NCBI RefSeq assembly: GCF_009557055.1 | Contig: NZ_CP045649.1 | Span: 2,703,501 to 2,767,500, forward strand | Reading direction: 5' to 3' | DNA: 64,000 nt | Origin: Nocardioides sp. dk884 | Lineage (GTDB): Bacteria > Actinomycetota > Actinomycetes > Propionibacteriales > Nocardioidaceae | Shown here: positions 17,341 through 25,418 of the stretch, piece by piece | Position numbering within the stretch: position 1 is the first letter of the stretch | How the letters are laid out: each line of letters begins with the position of its first letter | Made by a program: the position numbers and the translations under genes | Notes under the pieces: model-generated | What the model saw: only the letters and a program-made list of their open reading frames with translations | Told to the model about the DNA's origin: nothing | The model's database searches: none

Positions 17341-18231
17341 TCAGTCCCGCTCGCGCCGGCGCTCGAGGAGGACGGTGTCGCGCCAGACGCCGTCGAGCTG
17401 CGCGACGCGGGAGCGTACGGCGAGAGTGCGGTAGCCGGCGGCGTGGTGCAGGGCGAGCGAGGCCAGGTTCTCGGGGAAGATCACGGTCTGCAGGGTCCAC
17501 AGGCCGCCGGCGTCGGCCTCGGTGACCTGGCGGTGCAGCAGCGACCTGCCCACGCCACGGCCGCGGGCACCCTCGGCGACGTACACGCTGCTCTCGCCGA
17601 CGCCGGCGTAGCACGCCCGCGTCGAGACCGGGCCGACCGCGGTCCAGCCCACGACGCGCCTGGCGCCGTCGACCCGGGCCTCGGCCACCCAGCGGTGGCC
17701 GGGCAGCCACTTCGCCGCGAGGGCGGGGATGTCGGGCGCCTCGGTCTCGAAGGTCGCCTGGCGGGTCGCGATGCCCTCGGCGTAGATCTCGCGCACGACC
17801 GGGAGGTCGTCGTCGGTCATCGCCCGGGTCGTGACGTCGTCGGGCAGCTCGCCCAGGCGGGGCGGGAGGACGGCGGGCGTGCCCAGCACCAGGTCGGCGG
17901 GATGCGGGAGACCGGCGCAGCCGGCAGGGTTCGCGGTGACGGTCGCGGAGCCGTGACTCTCATCGACCACCACGAGCCCAGCCTCCGCGAGCGTGCGGAC
18001 GTGCTCGGCGCAGGCGGTGCGGCTGATGCCCAGCGCGCCCGCCAGGTCGCCGACCGGCACGGCCCCGCCGGGGGCGGTGGAGACGGTGAGCAGCAGGCGG
18101 ACCCGGATCGGGTCGGCGAGCGCGGCGAACCATCCGGCGTACGCCTCGGCCGAGGCGTCGATCAGGGAAGGGGGGACTCGTCCTGGGACCAGACGGTCGG
18201 GGGTGCCAGCGGTCTCGGCGACGGAGTCCAC
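17341..18231 (-). CDS. ArsR-type repressor fused to a phosphinothricin-type N-acetyltransferase
   Basis: A 296-residue fusion. Residues 28-105 form an ArsR winged helix (YAGWFAALADPIRVRLLL, LAGALGISRTACAEHVRTLAEAGLV). Residues 135-296 form a GNAT domain of the phosphinothricin/ArsN type (IYAEGIATRQATFETE, WVAEAR, SSVYVAEGARGRGVGRSLL). Such enzymes acetylate glufosinate-like amino acids; ArsN relatives act on the arsenical arsinothricin. Cys residues in TACAEH and PAGCAG could bind a thiophilic ligand. GTG start; TAATCT (18239-18244) lies 7 nt upstream, so it is probably leaderless, and a perfect palindrome precedes it. An autoregulated resistance enzyme is plausible; the substrate is unproven. 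Confidence 0.85.
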   Translation of the reverse strand: MDSVAETAGTPDRLVPGRVPPSLIDASAEAYAGWFAALADPIRVRLLLTVSTAPGGAVPVGDLAGALGISRTACAEHVRTLAEAGLVVVDESHGSATVTANPAGCAGLPHPADLVLGTPAVLPPRLGELPDDVTTRAMTDDDLPVVREIYAEGIATRQATFETEAPDIPALAAKWLPGHRWVAEARVDGARRVVGWTAVGPVSTRACYAGVGESSVYVAEGARGRGVGRSLLHRQVTEADAGGLWTLQTVIFPENLASLALHHAAGYRTLAVRSRVAQLDGVWRDTVLLERRRERD

Positions 18232-18238
18232 GGCACCG

Positions 18239-18275
18239 AGATTACATCGACCGCAATCGATGGTGTGCCATCGAT
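18239..18275 (-). promoter_or_regulatory. Promoter and operator of the ArsR-GNAT gene
   Basis: Perfect palindrome ATCGATGG-TGTG-CCATCGAT at 18256-18275, and a minus-strand -10 element TAATCT at 18244-18239, 7 nt before the GTG. The palindrome lies just upstream of the -10, where a bound ArsR dimer would cover the -35 and spacer. Autorepression is inferred. Confidence 0.65.
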
Positions 18276-18463
18276 CCGACGTCGCCGAGGTCGTCGTCGA
18301 GGTCGCGGGCGGCGCTCGAGGAGACCTTGGAGCGGTCCACCAGGCCGTGGGCTCGAACCGGTGGACCTCGGGCGGCCGCCAGGTGCACCCAGAACCGTCC
18401 GTTCGCGCTGGGTACCCCCAAGGAGCGGTCCCCAACCGCCGGTGCCAGCCCGCCGAACGCGAG

Positions 18464-18487
18464 GTTGATTCCGGCCGAAATGGGTAC
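18464..18487 (+). promoter_or_regulatory. SigB/SigF-like promoter before the STAS gene
   Basis: GTTG, 14 nt, then GGGTAC, close to the GTTT-N14-17-GGGTAY consensus of alternative stress sigma factors. It ends 62 nt before the STAS ATG. The rest of the 318-nt gap 18232-18549 holds only the ArsR-GNAT promoter and nothing else recognised. Confidence 0.5.
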
Positions 18488-18549
18488 TCCGGAGCAAGGG
18501 TGCTTGAGCGACCGGGTGCCTTCGCGGGAAATTTCCCGGAAGGAACACG

Positions 18550-18966
18550 ATGGACGTCTCCATCACGTTGCGACGCCGACCGACTCACACACTGCTCAGG
18601 CTGCGCGGTGAGCTCGATCTTGCCTCCCGGCCGCTTCTCCTCTACCGGCTCCTCGAGGCCCGTTCGTACGGCCCCCGGGTCTGGGTCAACGCCGACGATG
18701 TCGAGTTCATCGAGGCGTCGTGTCTCTACCAGCTCGACCGTTTCCGTAGGCGTCTGAGCGCCGACGGCGGCTTGCTGCGGGTGATCCGGGCATCCGCCTA
18801 CTACGAGCTGATCTGTCAGCTCGCCGGCTACGGCGAGATGCTGCCCACCGCGGTGTCTCCGGTCCTCGTGACGACGCTGGATCACGGTGCCGTGGACGGC
18901 CGGCTGCGGCGCGCGAGCAGACCCCGGGCCGCCGCTCGCGCCGGGGCCGGCTGGGCACGGGCCTGA
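18550..18966 (+). CDS. STAS-domain protein (anti-sigma factor antagonist-like)
   Basis: A 138-residue protein whose first 105 residues fit a STAS domain: LLRLRGELDLASRPLLLYRLLE, then VWVNADDVEFIEASCLYQLDRFRRRL, where ANTARs normally have D-S-S/T-G. Here the phosphorylatable Ser region reads IEASCL, so a Ser is present but the motif is degenerate. The C-terminal 30 residues are Arg/Ala-rich and probably disordered. GGAAGGA precedes the ATG, and a SigB/SigF-like promoter lies upstream. No anti-sigma kinase is adjacent. A role in sigma-factor partner switching is inferred. Confidence 0.75.
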   Translation: MDVSITLRRRPTHTLLRLRGELDLASRPLLLYRLLEARSYGPRVWVNADDVEFIEASCLYQLDRFRRRLSADGGLLRVIRASAYYELICQLAGYGEMLPTAVSPVLVTTLDHGAVDGRLRRASRPRAAARAGAGWARA

Positions 18967-18975
18967 GCGAAGGAC

Positions 18976-19674
18976 CTACCTCTGCGGCTGCCCCGGCAGC
19001 CCGCGTGCCGCGACCACGTCCTGGGCGATGTCGAACAGCTTGCGGTTCTCGTGCGAGGACAGCCGTTGCAGCACGGCGAAGGCAAGGTCGTCTTGGAGGT
19101 CGTACTTCACCATGATGATCCCGAGCGCCTTCCCGATCGCGGTACGCCGGTCGTTGGCCAGCCGCAGCCCGTCGATCTGTTGCGCGGACGCCACCGCCAT
19201 CGCCGCGTGCACGGCCAGGACGCGGGCCATCTCCTGCGCCTCGTCGTCGAACGCGTCGTGCTCGGTCGAGTAGACGTTCAGAGCCCCGAGCTGCCGGTCG
19301 TTGGTGAACAGCTGCGTGCACAGCATGCTCTTGATGCCGTGATCCGCCACCATGCGCGGACCCCACTGCGGCCAGCGGTCCTCACGCGCCAGGTCACTGG
19401 CGACGACCTGCTCGTGCTCCCAGGCCGCGTCCAGGCACGGTCCCTCCCAGAGCTCGACCTGGAGCTCGTCGCCACGCTGGGCGGCCACCGAGGTCGCGCC
19501 GATAGTGTCCACCCGGCGCCCGCGTTGGGCGATCGAGATGCCCGACTCCGTGTGCGGACCGAGCAGCTCCACCGCCGCTCGGCAGATGCGATCCCCGACC
19601 TGCCCGACGTCCTCCCCGGACTGCACCTCCCGGGCGATCTCTGCCATGCGGGCACTGATCTCATCAGAGGCCAT
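18976..19674 (-). CDS. GAF-ANTAR domain regulator
   Basis: A 232-residue protein. A GAF domain occupies about 15-160 (VGDRICRAAVELLG, ELWEGPCLDAAW, LFTNDRQLGALNVYS). A C-terminal ANTAR domain covers about 170-225 (RRTAIGKALGIIMVKYDLQDDLAFAVLQRLS), the RNA-binding antitermination module. Actinobacterial GAF-ANTAR proteins bind paired hexanucleotide hairpins in target leaders. TAGCGT (19682-19687) lies exactly 7 nt before the ATG, so the gene is probably leaderless. It converges with the STAS gene, 9 nt away. The signal sensed is not evident. Confidence 0.88.
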   Translation of the reverse strand: MASDEISARMAEIAREVQSGEDVGQVGDRICRAAVELLGPHTESGISIAQRGRRVDTIGATSVAAQRGDELQVELWEGPCLDAAWEHEQVVASDLAREDRWPQWGPRMVADHGIKSMLCTQLFTNDRQLGALNVYSTEHDAFDDEAQEMARVLAVHAAMAVASAQQIDGLRLANDRRTAIGKALGIIMVKYDLQDDLAFAVLQRLSSHENRKLFDIAQDVVAARGLPGQPQR

Positions 19675-19717
19675 ACGTGCGACGCTACCGGTCCGTCGGG
19701 CGCTTGGGAACCGAGGT

Positions 19718-20998
19718 TCAGCCCACCGCGGACCCTGCCGACGTGCACGTGCGGCAGGGGCAGCTGCTGCGGCCGAGCAGGTCGACGACGACCGTGTGGG
19801 TGTCGGCCCCGAGGTCCGGACCGGGACCGCTGACGGGCACCGAACGCTCCCCCAGGAGGGGGACGATCCCGGGGAAGGCGACCGCCGCGGTTGTGCCGCC
19901 GACGTCGACGGGCAGGTGCTGGACCATGCCGCGGGCGACGTACTGCTGGTCGGTGGCGATGTCCTCGGCCGTGTAGATCGGTCCGGCCGGCACGCCCGCA
20001 GCGTCGAGGACCTCCAGCACCGCGGCGCGGCTGCGGGCGCCGGTCCAGGCGTTGACGGCGTCGTCGATCTCCTCGCGCGCCGCCCATCGGCCGGCGTTGG
20101 TGGCGAGGTCGGGTCGGGTGGCGAGGTCGGGGCGCTCGATGGCGTGCATGAACCGCCCGTAGATCGAGTCGCCGTTGCCGGCCACGACGACCGTCTCCCC
20201 GCCGGCGCAGCTGTAGGCGTTCGAGGGGGCGATGCCCTCCATCCGGCCGCCGGCGCGCGCCCGCAGGACGCCGTGCGCGGAGTAGTCGGGCAGCAGCGAC
20301 TCCATCATCGAGAACACCGCCTCGTGCAGCGCGACGTCGACGTGCCGCTCTGTCGGCGCCCACGGGCGCTCACCCCGGGTGCGCCGGTTGCCGCGGTCGA
20401 AGAGCGACATCACGATCCCGAACGCGGCGTACAGCCCGGCGATGGAGTCGCCGATCGAGACGCCCACCCGCGACGGCGGCCGGTCGCTCTCGCCGACCAG
20501 CTCGCGCAAGCCGCCGTACGCCTCCGCGACCGCGGCGAACCCGGGACGCTGGGACATCGGGCCGGTCTGGCCGAACGCGGAGATCCGGGAGACGACGAGC
20601 TCGGGGTTGCGCGCGGCCAGCACGTCGGCGCCCAGGCCCCACTTGTCGAGGGTGCCGGGCCGGAAGTTCTCGATCAGGACGTCGGAGACCGCGACCAGGT
20701 CGAGCACGGTGTCGCGCCCCTCCTCGGTGCGCAGGTCGAGCTCGATCGAGCGCTTGCCGCGGTTGATGGTGCGAAAGAGCATCGAGGTGTCCCCGGCGTA
20801 GAGCCGCCAGTTGCGCAGCTCGTCACCGGTCCGCGGGCGTTCGACCTTGATCACCTCGGCGCCGAAGTCGGCCAGCAGCCGGCCGGCCGTGGGGGCCGCG
20901 ATGTAGTTGCCGAGCTCGATCACCCGGACCCCGGCCAGCGGGAGCGCCTCTGCGTCCGGGGTCGATGCGGTGGTGGCCTCGGATGCGCTGTCGGTCAT
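19718..20998 (-). CDS. CaiB/BaiF family (class III) CoA transferase
   Basis: A 426-residue CoA transferase that moves CoA between carboxylic acids. Family features: LAGVRVIELGNYIAAPTAGRLLADFGAEVIKVE at the N-terminus, INRGKRSIELDL, VSDVLIENFRPGTLDKWGL, and the catalytic Asp in IGDSIAGLYAA. HVDVALHEAVFSMME follows. The last 15 residues (RSSCPCRTCTSAGSAVG) are unusual, with three Cys close together. No acyl-CoA ligase, dehydratase or dehydrogenase is adjacent, so the acid is unknown. Upstream lies a repeat-rich gap. Confidence 0.88.
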   Translation of the reverse strand: MTDSASEATTASTPDAEALPLAGVRVIELGNYIAAPTAGRLLADFGAEVIKVERPRTGDELRNWRLYAGDTSMLFRTINRGKRSIELDLRTEEGRDTVLDLVAVSDVLIENFRPGTLDKWGLGADVLAARNPELVVSRISAFGQTGPMSQRPGFAAVAEAYGGLRELVGESDRPPSRVGVSIGDSIAGLYAAFGIVMSLFDRGNRRTRGERPWAPTERHVDVALHEAVFSMMESLLPDYSAHGVLRARAGGRMEGIAPSNAYSCAGGETVVVAGNGDSIYGRFMHAIERPDLATRPDLATNAGRWAAREEIDDAVNAWTGARSRAAVLEVLDAAGVPAGPIYTAEDIATDQQYVARGMVQHLPVDVGGTTAAVAFPGIVPLLGERSVPVSGPGPDLGADTHTVVVDLLGRSSCPCRTCTSAGSAVG

Positions 20999-21045
20999 GG
21001 GTCCATGATCTCGGCACCTGCGCCCGGGAGCGCTGCTCGACCGCG

Positions 21046-21109
21046 GGGTGGTCTGGCCCGGGGGTGCTCGCGATCGCGGGTGGTCTGGCCTGGGGGTGCG
21101 CGTAATCGC
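21046..21109. repeat. Tandem 32-bp repeat, two units
   Basis: Two adjacent 32-bp units (21046-21077 and 21078-21109), each starting GGGTGGTCTGGCC and ending ATCGC, with few mismatches. They abut the long inverted repeat on their right. No coding function is seen. Confidence 0.75.
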
Positions 21110-21171
21110 GCAATTGCTGGGAAAAGCACCGGTCCCGGCACGAACCAGGTGTTTTTCCCAGCAATTGCGCG
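21107..21171. repeat. Long inverted repeat (24-bp arms), palindromic element
   Basis: Left arm 21107-21130 and right arm 21148-21171 share the core GCGCAATTGCTGGGAAAA and differ at one position; the loop is 17 nt. It lies between the hydrolase stop and the CoA-transferase start, both on the minus strand. The lower GC content of the arms (TTG, AAAA) stands out. It may terminate the hydrolase transcript, or be a mobile palindromic repeat. Confidence 0.8.
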
Positions 21172-21202
21172 GATAGACACCGACCCCGGCCGCGACCGGG
21201 GC

Positions 21203-21907
21203 TCACCCCATCGCCGGCGAGAGTGCTCGGGCCAGCAGGTCCGGGTGGGTCAGCGGCACCATGTGGGCGCCGGCGCCGAGCTCGACCACCTGCCGCCCGC
21301 CGCCGGCCTCAGCGGCACCGCCCGAGCCGTCACCGGCGGCGCCCGCGCCCGTGCCCCGGCCAGCCAGCGACCACAGCCAGTCGCGCCGCGCGATGCGGTC
21401 GTGGGCGCCGCGGACCAGCACGACCGGGCAGCTGACCTCGGACAGGGTGGCGGCGAGGTCGTCGCGGCGGGCGACGTCCATGGTCGCGAGCATCGAGCGC
21501 AGCGTCGTACGCCGGTACTGGCGCACGAGCAGGGGCACCTGGCGCGGGTCCTCGTGGACGGCGGTCCGCAGCCACAGCGCGGCGAGACCGGGCCAGGAGC
21601 GGGCGCGCGGGTCGGTGGCCGGGCCCACGAGGACGAGCCGGGACACCAGGTCGGGGCGCAGCCGGGCGGCGTGCGCGACGACCTGGCAGCTCGAGGAGTG
21701 ACCCAGCAGGGTCGTCGGCGCCGACAGCCCGTCGCACAGCTCCCGCGCGAGCTCGGCCAGCGACGGCGCGCCGGTGGGCTCGACCGGCAGGCCGTACCCG
21801 GGCAGCAGGCGCACCGCCTCCTCCCCCACGCCCCAGCGGGCCAGCACACCGCGCCACGCCTCGACCCCGAGCCCGAGTCCAGGTACGGCGACGATGGAAG
21901 CACTCAC
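21203..21907 (-). CDS. Alpha/beta hydrolase
   Basis: A 234-residue alpha/beta-hydrolase-fold protein. It begins SIVAVPGLGLGVEAWRGVL, with the oxyanion-region sequence usual for the fold. The nucleophile elbow is LLGHSSSCQVVAHAA (Ser in GHSSS). The acid is probably in VLVRGAHDRIA, and the catalytic His is in LGAGAHMVPLTHPDLLARAL. GTG at 21907 gives a typical N-terminus; another GTG at 21928 would add seven residues. A Gly/Ala-rich insert (about 185-205) lies before the His. The substrate is unknown. Confidence 0.82.
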   Translation of the reverse strand: MSASIVAVPGLGLGVEAWRGVLARWGVGEEAVRLLPGYGLPVEPTGAPSLAELARELCDGLSAPTTLLGHSSSCQVVAHAARLRPDLVSRLVLVGPATDPRARSWPGLAALWLRTAVHEDPRQVPLLVRQYRRTTLRSMLATMDVARRDDLAATLSEVSCPVVLVRGAHDRIARRDWLWSLAGRGTGAGAAGDGSGGAAEAGGGRQVVELGAGAHMVPLTHPDLLARALSPAMG

Positions 21908-21972
21908 GGCGCCAGTGTGCCGGGTCACCCGAAGGCCCCGCCCGCACGCGGCGGCGCTGGGTACCGGCGCGC

Positions 21973-22278
21973 ATGGCCCGATCCACCAGACCTACCCGAG
22001 CCGCGGTCGCCGCCACCGACTCCTGGACCGACCCCGACGGCATCCGTTCCCCGGCCGGCGAGGTCCACGCCTGGCTGCCCGGCACCAACCAGACCGTGTG
22101 CGGTGTACCGATCAAGAAGGCGCGGCTGGGCCGGTTCTCCCACATCGACTGGCTCGACGTGCAGCCGGCGACCGGACGCGACGCGGACCGGGTGGCCTCC
22201 GTGTGCCGCCGGTGCCTCGCCGGCACCGGTCACCGCCGCGACGAGAAGCCCTGGACGCGGACCGACCCGCGCCCCTGA
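21973..22278 (+). CDS. Hypothetical protein with CxxC pair
   Basis: A 101-residue basic protein, not recognised. It has Cys in QTVCGVPI and a pair in SVCRRCLAG, plus the conserved-looking block HAWLPGTNQTVCGVP and WLDVQP. The Cys and His arrangement could bind zinc. It looks like a short actinobacterial protein of unknown function rather than a shadow frame, since the complementary strand here holds no gene. A hairpin overlaps its stop. Confidence 0.6.
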   Translation: MARSTRPTRAAVAATDSWTDPDGIRSPAGEVHAWLPGTNQTVCGVPIKKARLGRFSHIDWLDVQPATGRDADRVASVCRRCLAGTGHRRDEKPWTRTDPRP

Positions 22279-22294
22279 GGGACGCGGGCCGGTC
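22260..22294 (+). terminator. Hairpin terminator overlapping a stop codon
   Basis: Arms GACCGACCCGCG (22260-22271) and CGCGGGCCGGTC (22283-22294), one mismatch, followed by TCTTCT. The stop codon of the hypothetical gene lies in the loop. It may act for both convergent genes. Confidence 0.55.
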
Positions 22295-22310
22295 TCTTCT
22301 CGGCTCGAGC

Positions 22311-23510
22311 TCAGCGGGTCTTGCGCGGGGCCTTCAGCTGCAGCCCGGCCACGACGCCGGCGTGGTCGGAGGCCCAGCGCGGCGTGGTCTCGGCGATCGG
22401 CGTGGCGCCGACCACGCGCGCGAAGCGGGTCTGGACGCCACGGGTCAGGATCAGGTCGATCCGGGTGCGCAGGCTCTTCGTCGGGTTGTCCAGCGTGCCG
22501 CTCTGGCAGCAGGTGAAGCCGGGCGCGCTGCCGCGGACCGCCCACACGTCGTCGAACCAGCGGCGCGTCAGGTCGGCGTACGTGCTGGTCGTGGAGACGT
22601 CCGGGTCGGCAGGCGAGTTGAAGTCGCCGGTCGCGATCACCGGGCGGCCGGCCTTGGCCGGACCGGCGAGGAACTCGGCGGCCTGCGCCTCCTGCACCGC
22701 GGCGAAGCGGCCGATCTCCAGGTGGGTGTTGAGGAAGCGGAACTTCGAGCCACGCAGCGTGCCGTCGACGTACACCCAGCCGCGCCCGAAGTCGAGGGTG
22801 AGGCCATCGGTGCCCGGCACCGGGAAGGACTGCTGCTTCGCGTAGCGGCCGGTCACGGCCTTCCCGAGCTCGAGGCCGCGGATCCCCTTGCGGACCAGGA
22901 TCACGTCACGGTCCTGCAGCGTCACCGCGCAGTCGAAGCTGCTGGTCGAGGCGACGTTCACGCAGCCGAACTGCGGTGCCACCAGCGGCACCGGGCCGAT
23001 GGTCGCGTTGTCCACGACCCCGGCGACGCGGTAGGACAGGCCCTCCTTGCGCAGTGCGGACTGCAGGATCCGCAGGAAGTCGTACGACGGGGGGTTCGCG
23101 CCGGCGGCCAGCGGGAGCGTCGTCCAGCGGGTGACCTCCTGCAGGCCGATGAGGTGCGGCTTGGTGCGCGCGACGGTCTTGGCGATCGCGGCGGCGCGGA
23201 CCGGGAACCTGCTGGCCACGGCGCCGCCGTAGATCTGCGCGGCCGCGCCGAGGAACTCCCCGGCCGTGCCGGCGTCGAGCGCCGGGTCGAGCGAGGAGCC
23301 CAGGTAGAGGTTCTGCGTCATCACCTTCAGCTTCGGACCGCGCTTGGCTTTCCCGGGCTTGGCCTTCCCGGGCGCCTCCCCCTGCCGCTCCGAGACCGCC
23401 GCGGAGCCCGGGGCACCGCGCTCGGCGGTCGCGGGACCGCCCGCGGCGAGCATGCCGACCACCAGGGCGGCGGAGGCGGGGAGGGCGAGCAGGCGGTGCG
23501 TGAGTCTCAT
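22311..23510 (-). CDS. Secreted endonuclease/exonuclease/phosphatase family protein
   Basis: A 399-residue exported hydrolase. The signal peptide MRLTHRLLALPASAALVVGMLAAGGPATA precedes a Lys/Gly-rich linker and an EEP domain (about 58-399). Metal and catalytic residues appear in MTQNLYLGSSL, GLQEVTRW (Glu), FLNTHLEIG (His), ATGDFNSPADP (Asp/Asn) and ASDHAGVVA (Asp/His). The family includes DNases, sphingomyelinases and phosphoinositide phosphatases, so the substrate is open. A Cys pair (FTCCQSG) is near the active-site side. It is divergent from the polymerase gene with a 180-nt gap in which nothing else was recognised. Confidence 0.85.
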   Translation of the reverse strand: MRLTHRLLALPASAALVVGMLAAGGPATAERGAPGSAAVSERQGEAPGKAKPGKAKRGPKLKVMTQNLYLGSSLDPALDAGTAGEFLGAAAQIYGGAVASRFPVRAAAIAKTVARTKPHLIGLQEVTRWTTLPLAAGANPPSYDFLRILQSALRKEGLSYRVAGVVDNATIGPVPLVAPQFGCVNVASTSSFDCAVTLQDRDVILVRKGIRGLELGKAVTGRYAKQQSFPVPGTDGLTLDFGRGWVYVDGTLRGSKFRFLNTHLEIGRFAAVQEAQAAEFLAGPAKAGRPVIATGDFNSPADPDVSTTSTYADLTRRWFDDVWAVRGSAPGFTCCQSGTLDNPTKSLRTRIDLILTRGVQTRFARVVGATPIAETTPRWASDHAGVVAGLQLKAPRKTR

Positions 23511-23690
23511 AGGTGCGTGTCCGATCGACGTGGCGGTCCTCGCTGACCGCGGTGGAGGCCACTGTGCGTGCCCTCGGCGCCCCGCGCATCCCCGTTCCGG
23601 GGGTAATGGGACTCCGGTCCAGACCGCCCGGCCTCAGCGTCGGCTCGAGGGTCTCGACCAACCGTCGGTGGCGGCTGAGAGGCTGTCCCC

Positions 23691-25343
23691 ATGTCCCGGG
23701 TCGCGCTCTCCCGACTGCCCGGCGATCGGGTGCTGGTCGTCGACGGGACGGCCCGCCGCGAGCTCGCCGCGGCCGACCTGGCCGCCTACGTCGCCGCGCG
23801 CGAGGCCGACTCGCCGCGCTGGGTCTGGGACGACACCGCGCGCTGGTATCCCCCGCTGCTGGCCGCCGGCGTGCGGGTGGCTCGGTGTCAGGACCTCCGT
23901 CTCACCCACCACCTGCTGCGCCGCGCCCCGGCCGTGGACGCCGGGCTGCTGGTCGGCGAGCAGTCGGCGCACTGGGACCGCCTCGGCCCGAGCACCCCCT
24001 CGGACCCCGCGCTCTTCGCGGTCGACGACGCCTCCGAGTGCCTGCGCGCCGACCTCGAGGACGCCCGTCAGCTCGAGGCGGTCGCCGCCTCCGCGGAGGC
24101 CGGCCGGCTGCGGCTGCTGCTCGCCGCCGAGTCGGCCGGGGCCCTGGTCGCCGCCGAGATGACCTACGCCGGGGTGCCGTGGCGCGTGGACGTGCACGAG
24201 CGCCTGCTCACCGACCTGCTCGGCCCGCGGCCACCCCGTGGCGCCCGGCCGCGGGGCCTCGAGGCGCTGGTGCAGGAGGTGCGCAGCGCGTTCGACGCCC
24301 CCGGGCTCAACCCCGACTCGCGCCCCGAGCTGCTCGCTGCGCTGCGGCGTGCGGGCCTGGAGGTGGGCGACATCCGCGCGTCCACGCTGCGCGCGCTCGA
24401 CCACCCCGGCATCGCGCCGCTGCTGCGCTACAAACAGCTCGCCCATCTGTTCTCGACCAACGGCTGGGCCTGGGTCGACCAGTGGGCCAGCGGGGGTCGG
24501 TTCCGCCCGTCGTACCAGCCCGCGGGCTCGGCCACCGGCCGCTGGTCCTCCAACGGCGGCGGGGCGCTGTCGTTCCCGGCGCAGGTGCGGCCCGCCGTTG
24601 TCGCCGACGACGGCTGGCTCCTGGTGGTCGCCGACGTCGCCCAGCTCGAGCCGCGCGTGCTGGCCGCGATGAGCGGGGACCGGGCGCTGGCCCGCTCCGC
24701 ACGCGGCACCGACCTCTACCAGGGGATGGTCGACGACGGCGCCGTCGCCACCCGCAACGACGCCAAGCTCGGCCTGCTGGGGGCGATGTACGGCGCCACC
24801 AGCGGCGAGAGCGGTCGAATGGTCGCCGGGCTCACCCGGCGCTACCCCGAGGCGTTCGGCCTGGTCGAGCGGGCGGCGCGCGCGGGCGAGCGCGGCGAGG
24901 CGGTGCGCACCCTGCTGGGGCGCGGCTCCCCCGCGCTCGGCGAGAGCTGGGAGCTCGACACCGGCGACGCCCCGGCGGACCCCGACGCCCAGGCGCGGCT
25001 GCGCCGGGCGTACGGCCGTTTCACCCGCAACTTCGTGGTCCAGGGCACCGGCGCGGAGTGGGCGCTGTGCTGGCTCGCCGACCTGCGCAACCGGCTGTGG
25101 CGCCTCGGCGGCCCCGGTCCGCTCGTCTCACGCCCGCACCTGGTCCTCTTCCTCCACGACGAGGTCGTCGTGCACACTCCCGCAGCCCTCGCCGAGGCGG
25201 TCGCCGCCGAGGCGCGCGAGGCCGCCGCGACCGCGGGTCGGCTGCTGTTCGGCGACGCCCCCGTCGACTTCCCGCTGACGGTCTCCACGGTGCGGTCGTA
25301 CGCCGAGGCGGGCAAGGCCGGCGCGGAGCTCCCGGCCACCTGA
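23691..25343 (+). CDS. Family A DNA polymerase lacking the 5' nuclease (3'-5' exonuclease-like/polymerase)
   Basis: A 550-residue PolA-related protein without the 5'-nuclease domain. The N-terminal 170 residues resemble a reduced 3'-5' exonuclease fold. The polymerase part shows motif A as VVADVAQLEPRVLAAMSGD (DNA Pol I has DYSQIELR), motif B as RNDAKLGLLGAMYGATSGESG, and motif C as FLHDEVVVHTP. Catalytic Asp residues in A and C are kept. Similar proteins are common in actinobacteria in addition to full PolA and are of uncertain role, perhaps repair or stress mutagenesis. A single-gene transcript is likely. Confidence 0.85.
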   Translation: MSRVALSRLPGDRVLVVDGTARRELAAADLAAYVAAREADSPRWVWDDTARWYPPLLAAGVRVARCQDLRLTHHLLRRAPAVDAGLLVGEQSAHWDRLGPSTPSDPALFAVDDASECLRADLEDARQLEAVAASAEAGRLRLLLAAESAGALVAAEMTYAGVPWRVDVHERLLTDLLGPRPPRGARPRGLEALVQEVRSAFDAPGLNPDSRPELLAALRRAGLEVGDIRASTLRALDHPGIAPLLRYKQLAHLFSTNGWAWVDQWASGGRFRPSYQPAGSATGRWSSNGGGALSFPAQVRPAVVADDGWLLVVADVAQLEPRVLAAMSGDRALARSARGTDLYQGMVDDGAVATRNDAKLGLLGAMYGATSGESGRMVAGLTRRYPEAFGLVERAARAGERGEAVRTLLGRGSPALGESWELDTGDAPADPDAQARLRRAYGRFTRNFVVQGTGAEWALCWLADLRNRLWRLGGPGPLVSRPHLVLFLHDEVVVHTPAALAEAVAAEAREAAATAGRLLFGDAPVDFPLTVSTVRSYAEAGKAGAELPAT

Positions 25344-25406
25344 TCCATCGACGCTCCCGGCTCGCCGAGCCGGGCCGCCTGCATGACGTGCCCGCCCCCG
25401 GGCCAG

Positions 25407-25412
25407 TAACGT
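25407..25412 (+). promoter_or_regulatory. -10 element of leaderless gntK
   Basis: TAACGT ends 6 nt before the gntK ATG, with no Shine-Dalgarno between. Confidence 0.5.
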
Positions 25413-25418
25413 CCGGAC

